Below, piece after piece: positions 10,825 to 22,667 of a DNA stretch of 64,000 nt (positions are counted from its first letter, which is position 1; every line of letters begins with the position of its first letter). Under the pieces are notes generated by a model that saw only the letters and a list, made by a program, of their open reading frames with translations, was not told the DNA's origin and did not search any database. This DNA is from Xiphydria camelus (lineage: Eukaryota; Arthropoda; Insecta; Hymenoptera; Xiphydriidae): the NCBI GenBank assembly GCA_963678675.1, contig OY783200.1, positions 10,098,917 through 10,162,916 on the forward strand, written 5' to 3'. The position numbers and the translations under genes were made by a program.

Positions 10825-12004
10825 CAGCCGTATACCGTGAACAGAGGCAATAATTTCTGTACTCCTCGTTAATCATTACTATTCACGTCACCGTTATATA
10901 TTTCAAGGGAGAAAGTATTTTCCTTCCGGTCTGGTACGACATATTTAATCTCAGTGCATAGGAAGTAGAAGATGTTCGTCTTAACAATTGTAAAGGGAAG
11001 TGCGCCGATAGTGCTGAAATAGTCTCGTAATTATTTTATAGACTTAAATTGAAGAGATCTTAATTCATTTGTTCGATTGATAGGCTTTCTTTCCACGCTT
11101 ATTTCACACCAATTACGGCATTTAAATTCGCGAATGTAGTAGCGCGGTCTTGTATATGTATATACCAAAGTGTAAATATTAGTATGTAGTTACCTCACAC
11201 TTCAGGGTAATCGTTATTCTGGAGTCCCAATATGTTTAGAATATTCGTATTAATCATTAAGAAGCAGAACACATGTTACTGTATTGGCAGCTTTCAGGAA
11301 CTTACATTAACCCTTCGATGCCACATTGGGGTTCCACGGACCCCAACAAAACTTTGAAACTACGGTTTCTTCAGTCATTTAAATTTGACTTTATGGATTT
11401 TTGGTAATTAGTACATTTCCAGATAAATTCTAAGTTTGCCCATCATAATCCTCAGAAAATTGGCAAGAAATGAATGATAGAACTTTACGATATGTACAAT
11501 TATTCATAAGTTATAAACCAAAGAGTCGCTGAGCTCTTGCTTCACAGAACATTAAGTAACGTGTTGGAAGTCTTCAGAACACTACGCTGTAGGAATCCTC
11601 GTGTGAACCAATTCGTAACAGAATGTCAGGAAACACACTGGCATTTCCCAGTGATTACATTGCGAGATATTTTATTTAGATATAATATCAAACCTCCTTT
11701 TCCTATTTTATAGTAAATGTCTCGTTGAAATTAGTCAACTCCAGGAAAAATATTCGATTGAAGGTAGAGAGAATGCGTTGGGAAAATGGAAAGTAGATCT
11801 GAGAAAATGCACAAGATATATATGTCAAGTTTTAAATAAAGAAAGAGAAATAAGATTTACTGTGTGTATTATCGTATAGAAATGAATGGATTATAGAAGA
11901 GTGGCGGCAATCTTTCACGGAAGATTGACAGTAACTTATGAACGGAGGGCATGCTGAAGTTCAGACAGTTGTCAATAGAATTTTTCATTTTATAGAAGAC
12001 TATA
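10825..12004. other. no gene; decayed repeat and a piggyBac-like end
   Basis: No convincing ORF. The region 11085-11280 resembles 5690-5800 and 25690-25800 (shared AATTCGCGAAT context), so it belongs to the dispersed repeat seen in the array at 4842. At 11307-11345, ATTAACCCTTCGATGCC followed by a GGGGTTCCACGGACCCC palindrome looks like a solitary piggyBac-type terminus with TTAA. No partner end was found nearby. CAGGACT-type motifs recur at 11290-11660. Confidence 0.45.
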
Positions 12005-12468
12005 CAGGGTGTTCATTTTAAAACTTACCACCAACATTATCTGCGTAAAGAGACATATTTCTGAAAATCGCCGAGACACGTCAACAAAATTATTGAGGGG
12101 GAACATTTTTTATAAAAATTCGACGCCCCCCCCCTCAACCACCTGACTCCGGGGGCGGTAACCCCAATATTCTTAAATGGAACAGGGGGTCGAGTGATAC
12201 CTCATTTTAAAGGGCTTTTAATTGTGTACATTTTGACGTCCTACTTTTCAAATTTGACGTTAAAATGAGGTATCACTCGACCCCCTGTTCCATTTAAGAA
12301 TATTGCGGTTACCGCCCCCGGAGTCAGGTGGTTGAGGGGGGGGGGGGCGTCGAATTTTTATAAAAAATGTTCCCCCTCAATAATTTTGTTGACGTGTCTC
12401 GGCGATTTTCAGAAATATGTCTCTTTACGCAGATAACGTGGGTGGTAAGTTTTAAAATGAACACCCTG
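12005..12468. mobile_element. foldback MITE (TA target), 464 bp
   Basis: The element begins CAGGGTGTTCATTTTAAAAC and ends with its complement, flanked by TA at 12003-12004 and 12469-12470. The arms are nearly full length, with only about 60 bases of loop around 12210-12255. They contain the same style of C-run and G-run block as the mariner TIRs in this window. It was probably mobilised by a mariner transposase; no coding sequence. Confidence 0.92.
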
Positions 12469-13201
12469 TATAATGTAGAGTTTTATGTTTTTCCTCATAT
12501 TTGCTGTCAAATTAATAATCAGAATATTACGGGAAATGTGGGAAAATACATAGGTTTTGACGGCTCATCAACAGTCGCGTGCGTGCATTCTTTGTCTTTG
12601 GTTTTAACGATGTCTCGTTTGGTGTGGTGACATGTGTTGTGCATCAATGCCTAGTAATTGTCCCGTTACATTACATTAACCGTGCCGACGAATTTCCTAT
12701 GACTCTTGGTGCTTATCATGCCGAACAGCAAGCGTATTTCCTGCGAGTTCCACAAGTTTGAGTGATAGTACTTTCGACGGAGGACAGAGAGATCGTCGGA
12801 ACCCCCACGAAGTTACAGAAGCGTGTAAAGTGCAGGCTTTAAGATTTTCGGAGCTCGCGTGCATGAGCTGCATTTGACAGGTCGCCTTCCCTTTAAAGAT
12901 GAACAGAATATCGACCACCACCTCTGGTGGCAATGAAGGTGGTGTAAGAGGTGCGTTGAGTCTAATGAGCTGCGTGAGAGAGGTCTCGCTACCTTCTCAG
13001 GATCACCGAGCTCTCGGCTTCGTGGAATTGCGGAATCAGCAAACCGCCGAGCTTCCCAAAGAACCAAAGAAGCAACGCTTCCACCTCCTGTGAGGGCTGT
13101 GGAGGATGTTGAGGAGAAACAGTCCCGCAGCCGCCGACGCGCGATTTGGAACGCCGATTGAGACGCCTACCTCACGACGTACGACCGCGGGGCAGTCACC
13201 G
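12469..13201. other. GC-rich relic, left flank of TTAA insertion
   Basis: This stretch is noticeably richer in GC and CpG than its surroundings. One frame contains coding-like peptide (RTKEATLPPPVRAVEDVEE) broken by stops. Together with 16789-17520 it forms the host sequence into which the TTAA element at 13202-16788 inserted. It may be a decayed gag-like or other retroelement ORF, but I do not recognise it. Confidence 0.3.
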
Positions 13202-13440
13202 TTAACCCTTACAAGCACGGTGGCATATTGAATATGCCACCTAGATTATCATCATAATTCTTTGAACATGATGATGATTACTTTATTTGACTGACCTTAT
13301 TTCCATAAATATAGTTGCCCTTCAGGTTTTTGGGGTCGTTGATTTCAAATTTGCTATCAGATTTACAACATTCAAAATGGCGGATCCAAAATGGCGGACC
13401 AAATTTGTAAAATTGACTCCGATCATGGTGAAAATTGGTA

Positions 13441-16438
13441 GGGGAGCACGGGGCATGTTGGCCGAATTTTCATATGGGAATTTTTAAAAATTTTCTTCTT
13501 CTGTTTTGAAAAATGCTTTTGCCCCTATTCTATGGTAGCAACCCTTGGCTCAATATTGTACAATTTTGAGGACCCTGAAATGATAATTGAAATTTTTATT
13601 CGTTTATGAACACATCGCAGAAAATCGGCCAACATACCCCAACCCCGGGGTAAGTTGGCCGATAACTAGGGGTAAGTTGGCCGAGTTACTGAAATTGATT
13701 AAACATAGTGTAAGAGAGAGAGAGATTGCTGCGCGTATATGTTTAATCACACTTTATTTTATTAAAATTGTCAATTCAATTTTATCATAAACTTGTATTT
13801 TTGCGAACAATAACATGAACATTTTATAGGCATTGAACATTCAAATTTTATCGCGATTTTTTCATCGCTTTCCTTTTTCGGACCTCTTGTTCTTCTCGCA
13901 ACGCATTTTTTATAGGCGAGTCTGTCAGGATTTCCGTGCTTCTTCGCTTACGTCCTCTTGTTTTGATATTTTCTTTCCTCGGAGGAGCTTTTGGAAATGG
14001 GCGAAGATTCTGGAGACGAATACTCAGCGGCAGTGAATCCAGTGTTTCAGAATGACTTGGCTCTGCATGATATTCACTTGTAGAAGGTTGAGGCTCTGGA
14101 ATCGATGTCGACGTTCCGGGATCTGGTCGATCCAATGAGAAGTTGGGCAGAAAATCTTCCGGTCCAAAAATGAGAGGATTAAACGGCCAAATGCCTGTTA
14201 CTCGAAATCCAGACTGGATATTCGATGGTGTGAAAGCCGAAGGCATCGCAGTTTTAACGATCCCTGGGATGTTATAAATTGACATAGTTTTTCCTGGATT
14301 TTGGGTCATCCACGAATCACAAGCTGCGTTGACAAAACATTTAAACGATCGAAAAATCGTTCGGTCCAGTGGTTGTAGCTTATGGCTGCAGTGTGCTGGG
14401 AATGAGACCACGATGACTCCATTTTCCTTCAACAAATCAAGAACGTCGAAGGAAAGGTGGGATCCGTGATTATCGAGTAGTAATAGAACTGGGCGTTGTT
14501 TTGACGGTCGAGAATGTTTAATGAAATGTTTTGCGAATTTAACGAAGTTCTCCGCGGTCATCCACCCTGATAGGTTTGCGTCGCCATCACTTCCAGTTGG
14601 AGCCTCAAGGAGAAAATGATCCTTGTAATTCTTTCTTGGGAAAATGAAAAACGGTGGAATATAGTTTCCAGTGGCAGAAATTCCAGCTGCAACTGTCACT
14701 AGAGTTCCTCTTTCACCTGAGGTTACTCGGCCGACCTGTTTTGTCCCACGAGACGCTACAACTCGACCAGGATTTTGAACAGTTGTTACTCCGGTCTCGT
14801 CAATATTCCATATGTCCCCAGGGCCGAAATTGTGCCGTTTTAGGACGATTTCCAAGTTGCCAAAAAATTTTTCCACGTTAATCTTGTTGAAGCTCGTCAT
14901 CCGAGCTAAGCTCGTTGCTTGTGGCGTTCGGATTGATAGTTGAGGATGCCTTTTTAAAAAATTTGCGAACCAATCACATCCAGCAAGTTCCGCTTTGGAC
15001 CAAGAGTCTGGCATTTTACATTCAATATTTCTTGCGTATTGGTAAGCCAATCTACGAACTTCCTTCGGGGACAATCCGTAATAAATCAGTGCAGCCATTC
15101 GCAGATATTCCGCTAAAGCGGACTCTTCCTTGTCTGTGAATACCTGGAAATAGAAAAGTTCATAAGTGAATAAATTCATAAGTGAACTATTTTTGCTTAT
15201 TACGATATATTTTATATTTATTTTATCAAATCACTATTAATGTTCATGTTTTCTTTGCTACAATCCATTCTCAGCAATTTCTGAAACATAATTTCATACA
15301 TTCAAGGCATGATAAAGATATTCAGACAAGAATTTTCTTACTTTTCTTGGTTTTTGGTAGCCACATGTAACATCTGAAGAGTTTTCCGAACATTCTTGTC
15401 CATCGTTTGTGAAATTTCTTTCTGCGACTTGCTTGCAGTATCTCGAAAGCGAACGTACAGGAATGTTGTATTTGTTTGCAACCCTTCCTATTTTATTAGA
15501 GCCATCTGAAACCTCTTGTACGGCCTTCAAAATAGTGCCCGGTGAGGTGTTCACTCGTTCTGATTTTCGCTTGTAATTGCGCATTTTCTGCAACTCCAAA
15601 AACCTAAAATAACCCCCAAACACTCTAAAAACACTCTTTGCAGTAAATTTAAAAATTCTAAAAGTAAAAAATTACTTAAGTTGTTTAAATTTTCATAATT
15701 GTTAGAATCATTAATAATTTTAAATATTGATGTTTTGAAAACTCGGGAAATAACCAAATTGTGAAAATTCACGAAATTATTGGCATTTTGTAATTTTTCA
15801 AATTTCCAGATTTTTTACACCTTGCAAAGTATTCATAGCATAACTGTTAAAAAAATGAGTGTATTTCAATAATTAAGAATGTGGGGCCCTTGGGCCCCCA
15901 TTCTTAATCCGGCCTTGTATGTATGTGGGGACTCCGGGGCCCCCACATCCTTAATTCGGCCCTGTATATATCAAAAACATGATCACGTAATATATGGACA
16001 GCCCCCAATTCACACCAATTTCTTTTTACAACTCGGCCAACTTGCCCCTTAAAAACTAGGCCAACTTACCCCGTTCAGACATGCCGTAAATAAATCAGAA
16101 TTCTATGACGACAACAATAGGTTACAAACTATATGCACTTGACACATTAATGATTGCATACTATAAGACATGGCGAGGTAGAGAATCTTTTGAAAATCTA
16201 TAATTGATCAACAGCAATGACTCAAATTCAAAAATGTCGATATTTTACTTACCGTCTTGGAAATAAATAAATTCGTGTAACAACAACAAAATACGTAACT
16301 CAGCGTTCGGTTTTGGGGAAAAAGTTGATACCTAAAAAGTACATAAAGTATGTGGCAGATGGCGCCAGAGACTGATTTTTGACAAAATTATTCGCACTCG
16401 GCCAACTTACCCCGCGGCCAACTTGCCCCGTGCTCCCC
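13441..16438 (-). mobile_element. Tigger/pogo-type transposon, apparently intact, 3.0 kb
   Basis: The ends begin GGGGAGCACGGGGCA and finish with the complement TGCCCCGTGCTCCCC, flanked by TA at 13439-13440 and 16439-16440. Subterminal motifs GGGGTAAGTTGGCCGA occur repeatedly and in inverted orientation (13650-13690, 16045-16075, 16395-16420). These are likely transposase-binding sites. It carries one spliced transposase gene. Confidence 0.92.
13848..15584 (-). CDS. Tigger/jerky-like (DDE_1) transposase, two exons
   Basis: Exon 1 is 15584-15342, starting MRNYKRKSERVNTSPGT and ending at AAA|GTAAG. Exon 2 is 15143-13848 after a TTTCCAG acceptor. The join is in phase zero and gives KPRKVFTDKEESALAEYL, the standard layout of this family. 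The total is about 512 aa with no internal stops. Domains: Psq-type helix-turn-helix (residues ~10-60), CENP-B-like DNA-binding domain (~85-150, DWFANFLKRHPQLS), and DDE_1 nuclease (WNIDETGV, LLLLDNHGSH, LQPLDRTIFRSFK). The C-terminal tail is basic and Pro/Ser-rich (RKRRSTE, RKRKAMKK), a likely nuclear localisation signal. It catalyses cut-and-paste transposition at TA. An alternative is a domesticated jerky-like gene, but intact flanking TIRs favour a live transposon. Confidence 0.92.
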
Positions 16439-16788
16439 TATACATGGGTTTTTGGGGTCGCTGATTTCGAATTTCTCTTGACATCTTTTTTTGTGCTACA
16501 GGAAGCACAGAGTCAACTTCGGTACTTTTGTCCGCTATATTGGATCCGCTATCTTGACTTTTAAAAATCTAATAGCAAATTCGAAATCAGCGACCCCAAA
16601 AACCCATGTATACCAATTTTCACCATGATCGGAGTCAGTTTTACAAATTTGGTCCGCCATATTGGATCCGCCATTTTGAATTTTGAAAATCTGATAGCAA
16701 ATTTGAAATCAGCGACCCCAAAAATCTGAAGAGCAACTATGTTTATGAAAATAAGGATATCAGGAAAATGTGTGCTTCAAAGGGTTAA

Positions 16789-17560
16789 ACATCCAGCGGA
16801 ACATCCAGAAGAAGCCAGGAGCAGGAGTGATACTGAACTTTCTACGGACTCTTGCGACAAAATGATAGTGTTTTAATAAGGACAGGCGGCGTTGAGGAGA
16901 CTTTGGTAAAGCTTCGGGAGGCGGGTCAGCTCTTCGTGTATTACGACAGCTTATTCCACTGGGACGTGCCTCAAACTTGCCCGCTTTCTTCGCTGGACAC
17001 CCTTGCTTCACTTGAGCGACGGTAAGACAGAAAGTGCGGGTGTGGGCGAGGACTCGAAGATGATTTCGCCGGAAAAGCAGTCCAACTGCTAGTGCCAGAC
17101 GTCCAAGTTGAAAGAGAACCTGAACATTCATCAGCTGCTGACAATAACGATAGTCACTTGCATGGCTGACAACGGCAACAACCAGCAGAACTCGGTGATC
17201 TATCCAAAGACAATTGCTCTCTTTCTCGCTTCCGACGATGCCGGTTGTCAAGCCGGAGGACAATAAACAGCTTTTGTTTAACACCCTCCTCGCCAGTAAG
17301 AACGACGAGGACTTGCAAAATATGCTTAACGGCAATATATCGGAGGTATACCACGACACTAAGAGCTTCAAGGAGAAGCTTATAATGTTTGAACAGCTTG
17401 GAAAGTACGTCGACTTTACTCGGAGGCAGAAGGTCGCCCTGTTTCCGGTTATAAGATTACGTCTGTATCTACTTTGCGTCACAGGATTTCCGTGTAGATT
17501 ATGCCTTGTATAAATTATTTGTATGCCGCTTAATTTTTCTATCAAAAAATTTTCTATTTA
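16789..17560. other. GC-rich relic, right flank of TTAA insertion
   Basis: This continues the host sequence seen left of the TTAA element. Plus-strand frame 17214-17513 contains DNKQLLFNTLLASKNDED and KSFKEKLIMFEQLGKYVDF, which read like genuine protein. Neighbouring frames are broken. I cannot name it; a decayed gag-like ORF or host-gene fragment is possible. Confidence 0.3.
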
Positions 17561-18562
17561 ATCAGGAGCGCGCGCCAGTGGCCCAAGTCAGCGTTTGACG
17601 AGGGATTTCCCAGGCATTTATTTTTATTTTGTCACTCAGTATCAAATACTCGGTTTCATGGGCGTCCTCGACGCATGTGAAATCATCTTTCACACACCAA
17701 TTCGTAAAAAGGTGCGCAGTGCGTGAAATAACCTGCGCAGTGCGTGAAATCGTCAACCTCGTATTTGACACTTAGTGACAAAAAATAGAATTCGTTATTC
17801 GGTTGTTTGGCGCCGTTCTAACGAGTGTGATTGCCGTACTCGCTTCGCTCGTGCGGCAAACTTCACACTCGTTAGAAACAGCGCTTCATGCCCTAATAAC
17901 GAAAATAACTATTTCATCACATGGTTGCCCCTATTCTTGCGTATTTTGCATACTGCGTAATCAGGATGTACCGATGGGTCATCACGATCCAGTATTAAAA
18001 GAAGTACTGCATTGCTAAGGGGCGAGGGGGCTTTGCAGTGATCTTTGTCCGTCAATGCGCGTAAGCGATTTGTCAAAATTGCTCCTTTTAACGACTAAAT
18101 GAGTCAAGGCCAAATCCTGCTTCCGAGACGCTGAAAATGCTGCATTATGACGTTTTGAAACGATGTTTGACAAGGAGTCCCATTTGTCATGACAACTCGG
18201 CAGGATCAGTGCAGTTTCCTGATTTCAACTGTCTAAATTCAATTCGTGCGTTACAACTTTAATGACATTAGTTCAACGTCATCGTTTGTTGTACAGTAGT
18301 ATTAGAAGAGCTTGCCAACAGCATTGTAATTGTAAACGAGAGAATACATAGGCTTTGCCTTCTTTTTATATAAAATGCAAAATATGGCTTAACTACTGCA
18401 ACGACTTAAGATTCAATGCTACCCGCGTTACGCAGGAAATTCTTATTAGAACGTTTATTGTACCGTAACAAATATAAAGATATTAGATTATTTTTTCATG
18501 TTAGCTTCTCTGCATATGGTTTTCCTTTACTTCTAACATGCACACTTGGCTTTGGCACTTAT
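17561..18562. other. no gene; contains a strong hairpin
   Basis: No supported coding sequence. There is a local duplication of GCGCAGTGCGTGAAAT (17712-17752), followed by the cruciform-capable palindrome at 17816-17877. The rest is unremarkable AT-rich DNA. Confidence 0.5.
17816..17877. repeat. 62-bp two-stage inverted repeat
   Basis: TTCTAACGAGTGTGA (17816-17830) pairs perfectly with TCACACTCGTTAGAA (17863-17877). Inside it, TTGCCGTACTCG pairs with CTCGTGCGGCAA with few mismatches, leaving a CTTCG-like loop. It is the most stable short hairpin I noticed outside the transposon ends. Confidence 0.85.
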
Positions 18563-21513
18563 CTACTTCTTACATCCTGTCTTTCTACGATTCTTTTGAA
18601 TTTGGTTTGATATCCACGTTTTCACGACACTCGGTGAACGATTGGCTAAACAGGAATGCCGACGAATAAGGTTTTGGATATCTTTCAATGAAGGGTAGAC
18701 TTCAGTTTTTATATTGTTCTGGAATAGTTTCATGGCTGCTTCCTTTTCATCAGCGGTCCAGCGTTTCTTAGGTTTCACTTTACCGTAGGGGGATGCTAAA
18801 GTAAGAAAAAAAAGATTTCATAATACTTTATCATTGAACATGTTTTGCAAAGTCTTGTATTTCAATCATTCGTCTCAGAACTTACTAGATCGCTTTTGTA
18901 ATTTCTGTTCATTTCCGTGGGCAGAGTTCAGCTTTCTCTTCTTAGTTCTTCTTCGAGGTTCCTCCACATCTGAGAAACTATCATCTGAAGTTTCCGAACT
19001 GGTGTTTCTGCTACCAGAGGCGTTATCGTTTTCGTCGACAGCATCGAACGTCCTGTTAGGCGATCCCTCGTTGGAAACTGCTTTTGAATTCCAATCATTT
19101 TTAGATTAACAAACACTAAAACTAAAATACAATCGATCCTGCTAAGAATTTCAGTTTCCACTTGTTTGTGCCAAGATTGGGATAGATTTCATATGCATGT
19201 GAGTACGAGTTGATACGTTCAAGTATATGGAATCATATTGTAAAAGAAGCGAAACTCCACATGTTTGTCTCTCTCACATTTATGAAAAGGATGCCCACTG
19301 CTCTACAAAAGCCAACCAAATCCACATACAAGTACATCCCTACGTTTTTAGCAGGGTAAATTATTAGCGCTTAATAGATAATGGTACAATTAGCTTGCAA
19401 TGGTCGTGCATTTACTAACTAGTGACTATTCTTGTTTTCTTCAAGATACTGCCACTCCTTTTATGATTTCCTTTCTTTGAAGGTTGCGTAGCGGAACAAG
19501 GATGGGACGGTAAGGGAGAAACGGTTTCGTTGTGGGATCCGCAAGCTTCGTGCTGAAGAAACTGTATTTCTTCATGGTTATCAGAATCATCAGTCGCCTC
19601 TTTCTCGCTCTCATCACCTCCTTGTGCTAATTCTAAGACTCGAGACATGCGTAATATTTCCCGGCTAATTATTGGTTGTCGGTAATGTTCCCTGTGGATT
19701 TTTTCATCATGTCCTATAAAGTTGGCTACATCCGCCACTTCATTTTCGGTTAAATTGAGATTTATGCAATTTGTCGCGATGTGTTTTCTGAGTTTAGTTC
19801 CTCTCAAATTATCGGGGAGATCAGCTCCGGAGTCTTTTGCAAACTTTCGCATCAAGTTGCAAGCCCTTAGATACTTATGTCTTGATTTTTCGTAGCCAGG
19901 AACCCCGAAAATGTAAGGATTTTCAGAACGTATGCCTGCATCCTTCCTGTGCTTCAGAATCATTTCAATACACTCCAGCAAATCTGATGGTAAAAGAACG
20001 GGCACTGTTCGGTTAAGTTTACCACGTATTACAAACCGCACATATTTTCTTCCGATCGCTTGTGCATCTGCTGACAGGTTTTTCAAAAGATCATTGCCAA
20101 TACGTTCATGGCTATTGAAATCTTCCACGAAAACACGTTCTATTTCTCCAGCCCTGCGACGGTTGAAAAGCTGCACAGACGTTAACGTAGTTTCCGCTAG
20201 AGTTAACCAGGCATCATACGTGAACCCTTTCTGCAAACTTTGACAAGCTGAATTTCTTTTCTCTCTCAAGTACGTATGTAGCTTCTGAATGTCTTTTGCG
20301 GACGGAAGTTCAACTCGTTTGCGTCTCTTTGCCTGAGTTTGCGTTTCGGCAACCGTCTTGTTCACGCTGGTGGCTATATCCTCCACTAAAAGCTTCAGGA
20401 AATCATCCGCGTTTTGCTTTCCATCTTTGTCCTTCCTCTTAATGCAATCGGTTACATAAAAGTGCCCAATTTTCTTTATTAGAGAACCAAGAGTGTAAGC
20501 AGTAGATGGTGCTTTATACGTGTTCGTGGATTCGTCAAAACCAGCAACTACGTTAATAGCGAAAATAATATTGTCATAGAATTGAGGATCGTATAAATCT
20601 GCCATTTCAGTGACTGCTGGATTAATCTCTTTCAAAGCAATTAAGAAGCGTCCCAGCAGTCTCAGGTTAGCTCTGATCAATTCATGTTGATGTTGTAGAC
20701 GATATTTGCAGCACATTTTGTTGCCATAAAGAATTACCAGGCGGTCATATCGGATATTTCTCACAATTTCATCCTCTCGCAGAATGGGAAAAACGTCCCT
20801 CCTCAAAGTTTTTGAAGCTTCTGGGTGAATACGACCGATTATTTTGCGACCCATTACCGTTAGCGTTCTATTCTTTTTGCCGCTGTATCCGAAGCATTGC
20901 TGGGCATGATGTCGGATATTATTTTTGGCAAAGAATCCCTTACAATTCTGACACGCTTGAAAATCTCTGGCAGATTTAGGCCTCCTTTCATTAAGCCGTC
21001 TGCAGACAATCAGTTCCCCGTCATTTACGTCATTCTGCGTATTAAAGTAGAACTGCGAGTTCTTTCGTATAGTATCGATAATCTTTCTGCGTTCTGCGCA
21101 CCCTTTCTTCAACACGAGAACTTTTTAACGTCTTGTTCGTCTTTGTGAACTTTTTCTAAATGTCGAACAAATTTACTTTGAAATTTGTTGCAAAACATGC
21201 AGAAGGTTCTTTTCCCTTGACCTCTATTACCAGTGGATACTTGAACAAACATGTCCTTGTCATCTCGCACGCAATCTCCTGGTCGATTTGTCATCAAAGA
21301 CAAGTCAATTGATGAAATTTTGGAAACATTTCTATCGTTTCCTCTCGACTTTACACTTGAGTCTGTGGTTTCATTTGAGCCTTGCACAATTTGCCCTTCA
21401 TCGATGCAATCGCTTGCTTCTACCCATGCTCTAGAATTGAACCAAACATTTAAAACCTCATTGTATCGTAATAAGTCAAGAATTTGTGTGTAGAGTACGT
21501 TTTCATTTATCAT
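18563..21513 (-). CDS. Crypton-like tyrosine recombinase family protein, several exons, one frameshift
   Basis: The main exon spans about 21513-19415. It starts MINENVLYTQILDLL, then a C2H2-like unit (CMFCNKFQSKFVRHLEKVH), a second (CQNCKGFFAKNNIRHHAQQC) and an alpha-helical region. The C-terminal domain has tyrosine-recombinase hallmarks: FNRRRAGEIERV (catalytic Arg), RGTKLRKHIAT (second Arg; the usual His is Thr), NFIGHDEKIHREHY (His and the Tyr nucleophile). A one-base shift lies at the T run 21122-21126 (A5 on the coding strand); one more A would join the frames. Downstream, an acidic/basic exon (about 19085-18887, SDVEEPRRRTKKRK) splices in phase to a Myb-like exon (about 18795-18563, KKRWTADEKEAAMKLF). 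Similar multi-zinc-finger proteins are widespread and uncharacterised in metazoans. DNA recombination or a domesticated role is inferred from the residues only. Confidence 0.6.
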
Positions 21514-22264
21514 TAATAAGTGAAATTAAGTTGATTTATAACATTCGTTATTTTTATAGAAAGTCTTGACTCCATTTCAAATAACGCTGTTATACAGGGT
21601 GTAAATTTACCTAGAGACTCTAGTTGTGTGGCCTACACCGTCCGACGCAAGCCTATATCGAGTCGCTACTCGACAGAGGGACATCGCGTCATGACATATT
21701 TCATGATACCGATCGTTATAGTGAGCAAGCTGCTGAATCTCTTCACCATAATTTTGCTCAGAGAGATTTGGTCTAAATATAAAGTTACCAAAAATAATGA
21801 ACTTTACGCAAACAGACTTTTGAAAGCTGTGAGGGAATATAACAGCAATCACATATAACTTCTATAATTTAGTATTAATTTTTATTGTTTTATATGTTGT
21901 TTGTATTTGAAACGTACTTCAATATATTAAATATTAAAAGAGTTTACTTTTACATTTTTTGTATTTTTGTTACATACATTTAACAAAGTAACCATTTTTC
22001 CATATTATTTCCAATATTTTGCTAATATTTTCACTTTTTTGCATTTTGCCTAAAAACGGCTCTAATGATTATTTTAATTTCTGTGTTTATTATTTAGTTT
22101 AGGTCTACGGAACAAATTAAAGCAAGAAAAAAATTAGGTGCTCGACTTTTGATTTAAAATTTTTTCAGGCGTACCGTGGAAGGCGCATGATGAGTCAGTG
22201 CCTCCGGAATGACCGAGTACTTTGTACTTACCTATTTCGGGCATTTCCAGAATAGTCCAGTCAT
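21514..22264. other. no gene; possible mariner-end fragment
   Basis: At 21592, ATACAGGGTGTAAATTTACC resembles a mariner terminus, and the following ~260 bp could be an unpaired MITE remnant. No matching right end was found. The rest is AT-rich, without ORFs I can support. Confidence 0.35.
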
Positions 22265-22647
22265 TCTACCGTATGTATCATGCCAAATTAAACAAGCAGA
22301 TATACCGACATTGTCGAAACTTTACCGACGGTCAAGAATTTTATAGTTAGAGTTGGCTTGAGAAGAGTGCGCTGTGTGTGCTGCGTGAGAGCGAAAAGTG
22401 TCAAACGTCTGATTTCCCGATAGCTGTTAATTCAAGAGATCGAAGTGTTTCGTGTATTATTCAATACTTCGATTTTCCGAATTGACAGCTATCGGGAAAT
22501 CAGACGTTTGACACTTTTCGCTCTCACGCAGGACACACAGCGCACTCTTCTCAAGCCAACTCTAACTATAAAATTCTTGACCGTCGGTAAAGTTTCGGCA
22601 ATGTCGGTATATCTGCTTGTTTAATTTGGCATGATACATACGGTAGA
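22265..22647. repeat. 383-bp hairpin element, arms ~175 bp
   Basis: TCTACCGTATGTATCATGCC at 22265 is mirrored by GGCATGATACATACGGTAGA ending at 22647. The arms are nearly identical through GATAGCTGT/ACAGCTATC. A short loop around 22440-22470 has its own ATCGAAGTGTTT...ATACTTCGAT pairing. It is probably a foldback MITE; no target duplication is obvious. Confidence 0.92.
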
Positions 22648-22667
22648 CCCAATTTGTATGTGCTTCA

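Larger units (their letters stand above)
13202..16788. mobile_element. TTAA-flanked foldback element, split by a Tigger insertion
   Basis: TTAA at 13202-13205 and 16785-16788 bound ends that read CCCTTACAAGCAC and, in reverse, CCCTTTGAAGCAC. That is a piggyBac-type pattern (TTAA followed by CCC). Subterminal inverted repeats follow: TTTTGGGGTCGTTGATTTCAAAT at about 13326 matches the reverse complement near 16700, and GGCGGATCCAAAATGGCGG is mirrored at 16655-16680. A second partial inverted copy lies at 16440-16610. No transposase of its own is present. The Tigger element occupies 13441-16438. Confidence 0.75.

Noticed and set aside
16760..17545. 261-codon minus-strand ORF
   Set aside because: It crosses the end of the TTAA element into a different sequence, and the opposite-strand frames read more like genuine protein; likely a chance frame in GC-rich DNA.
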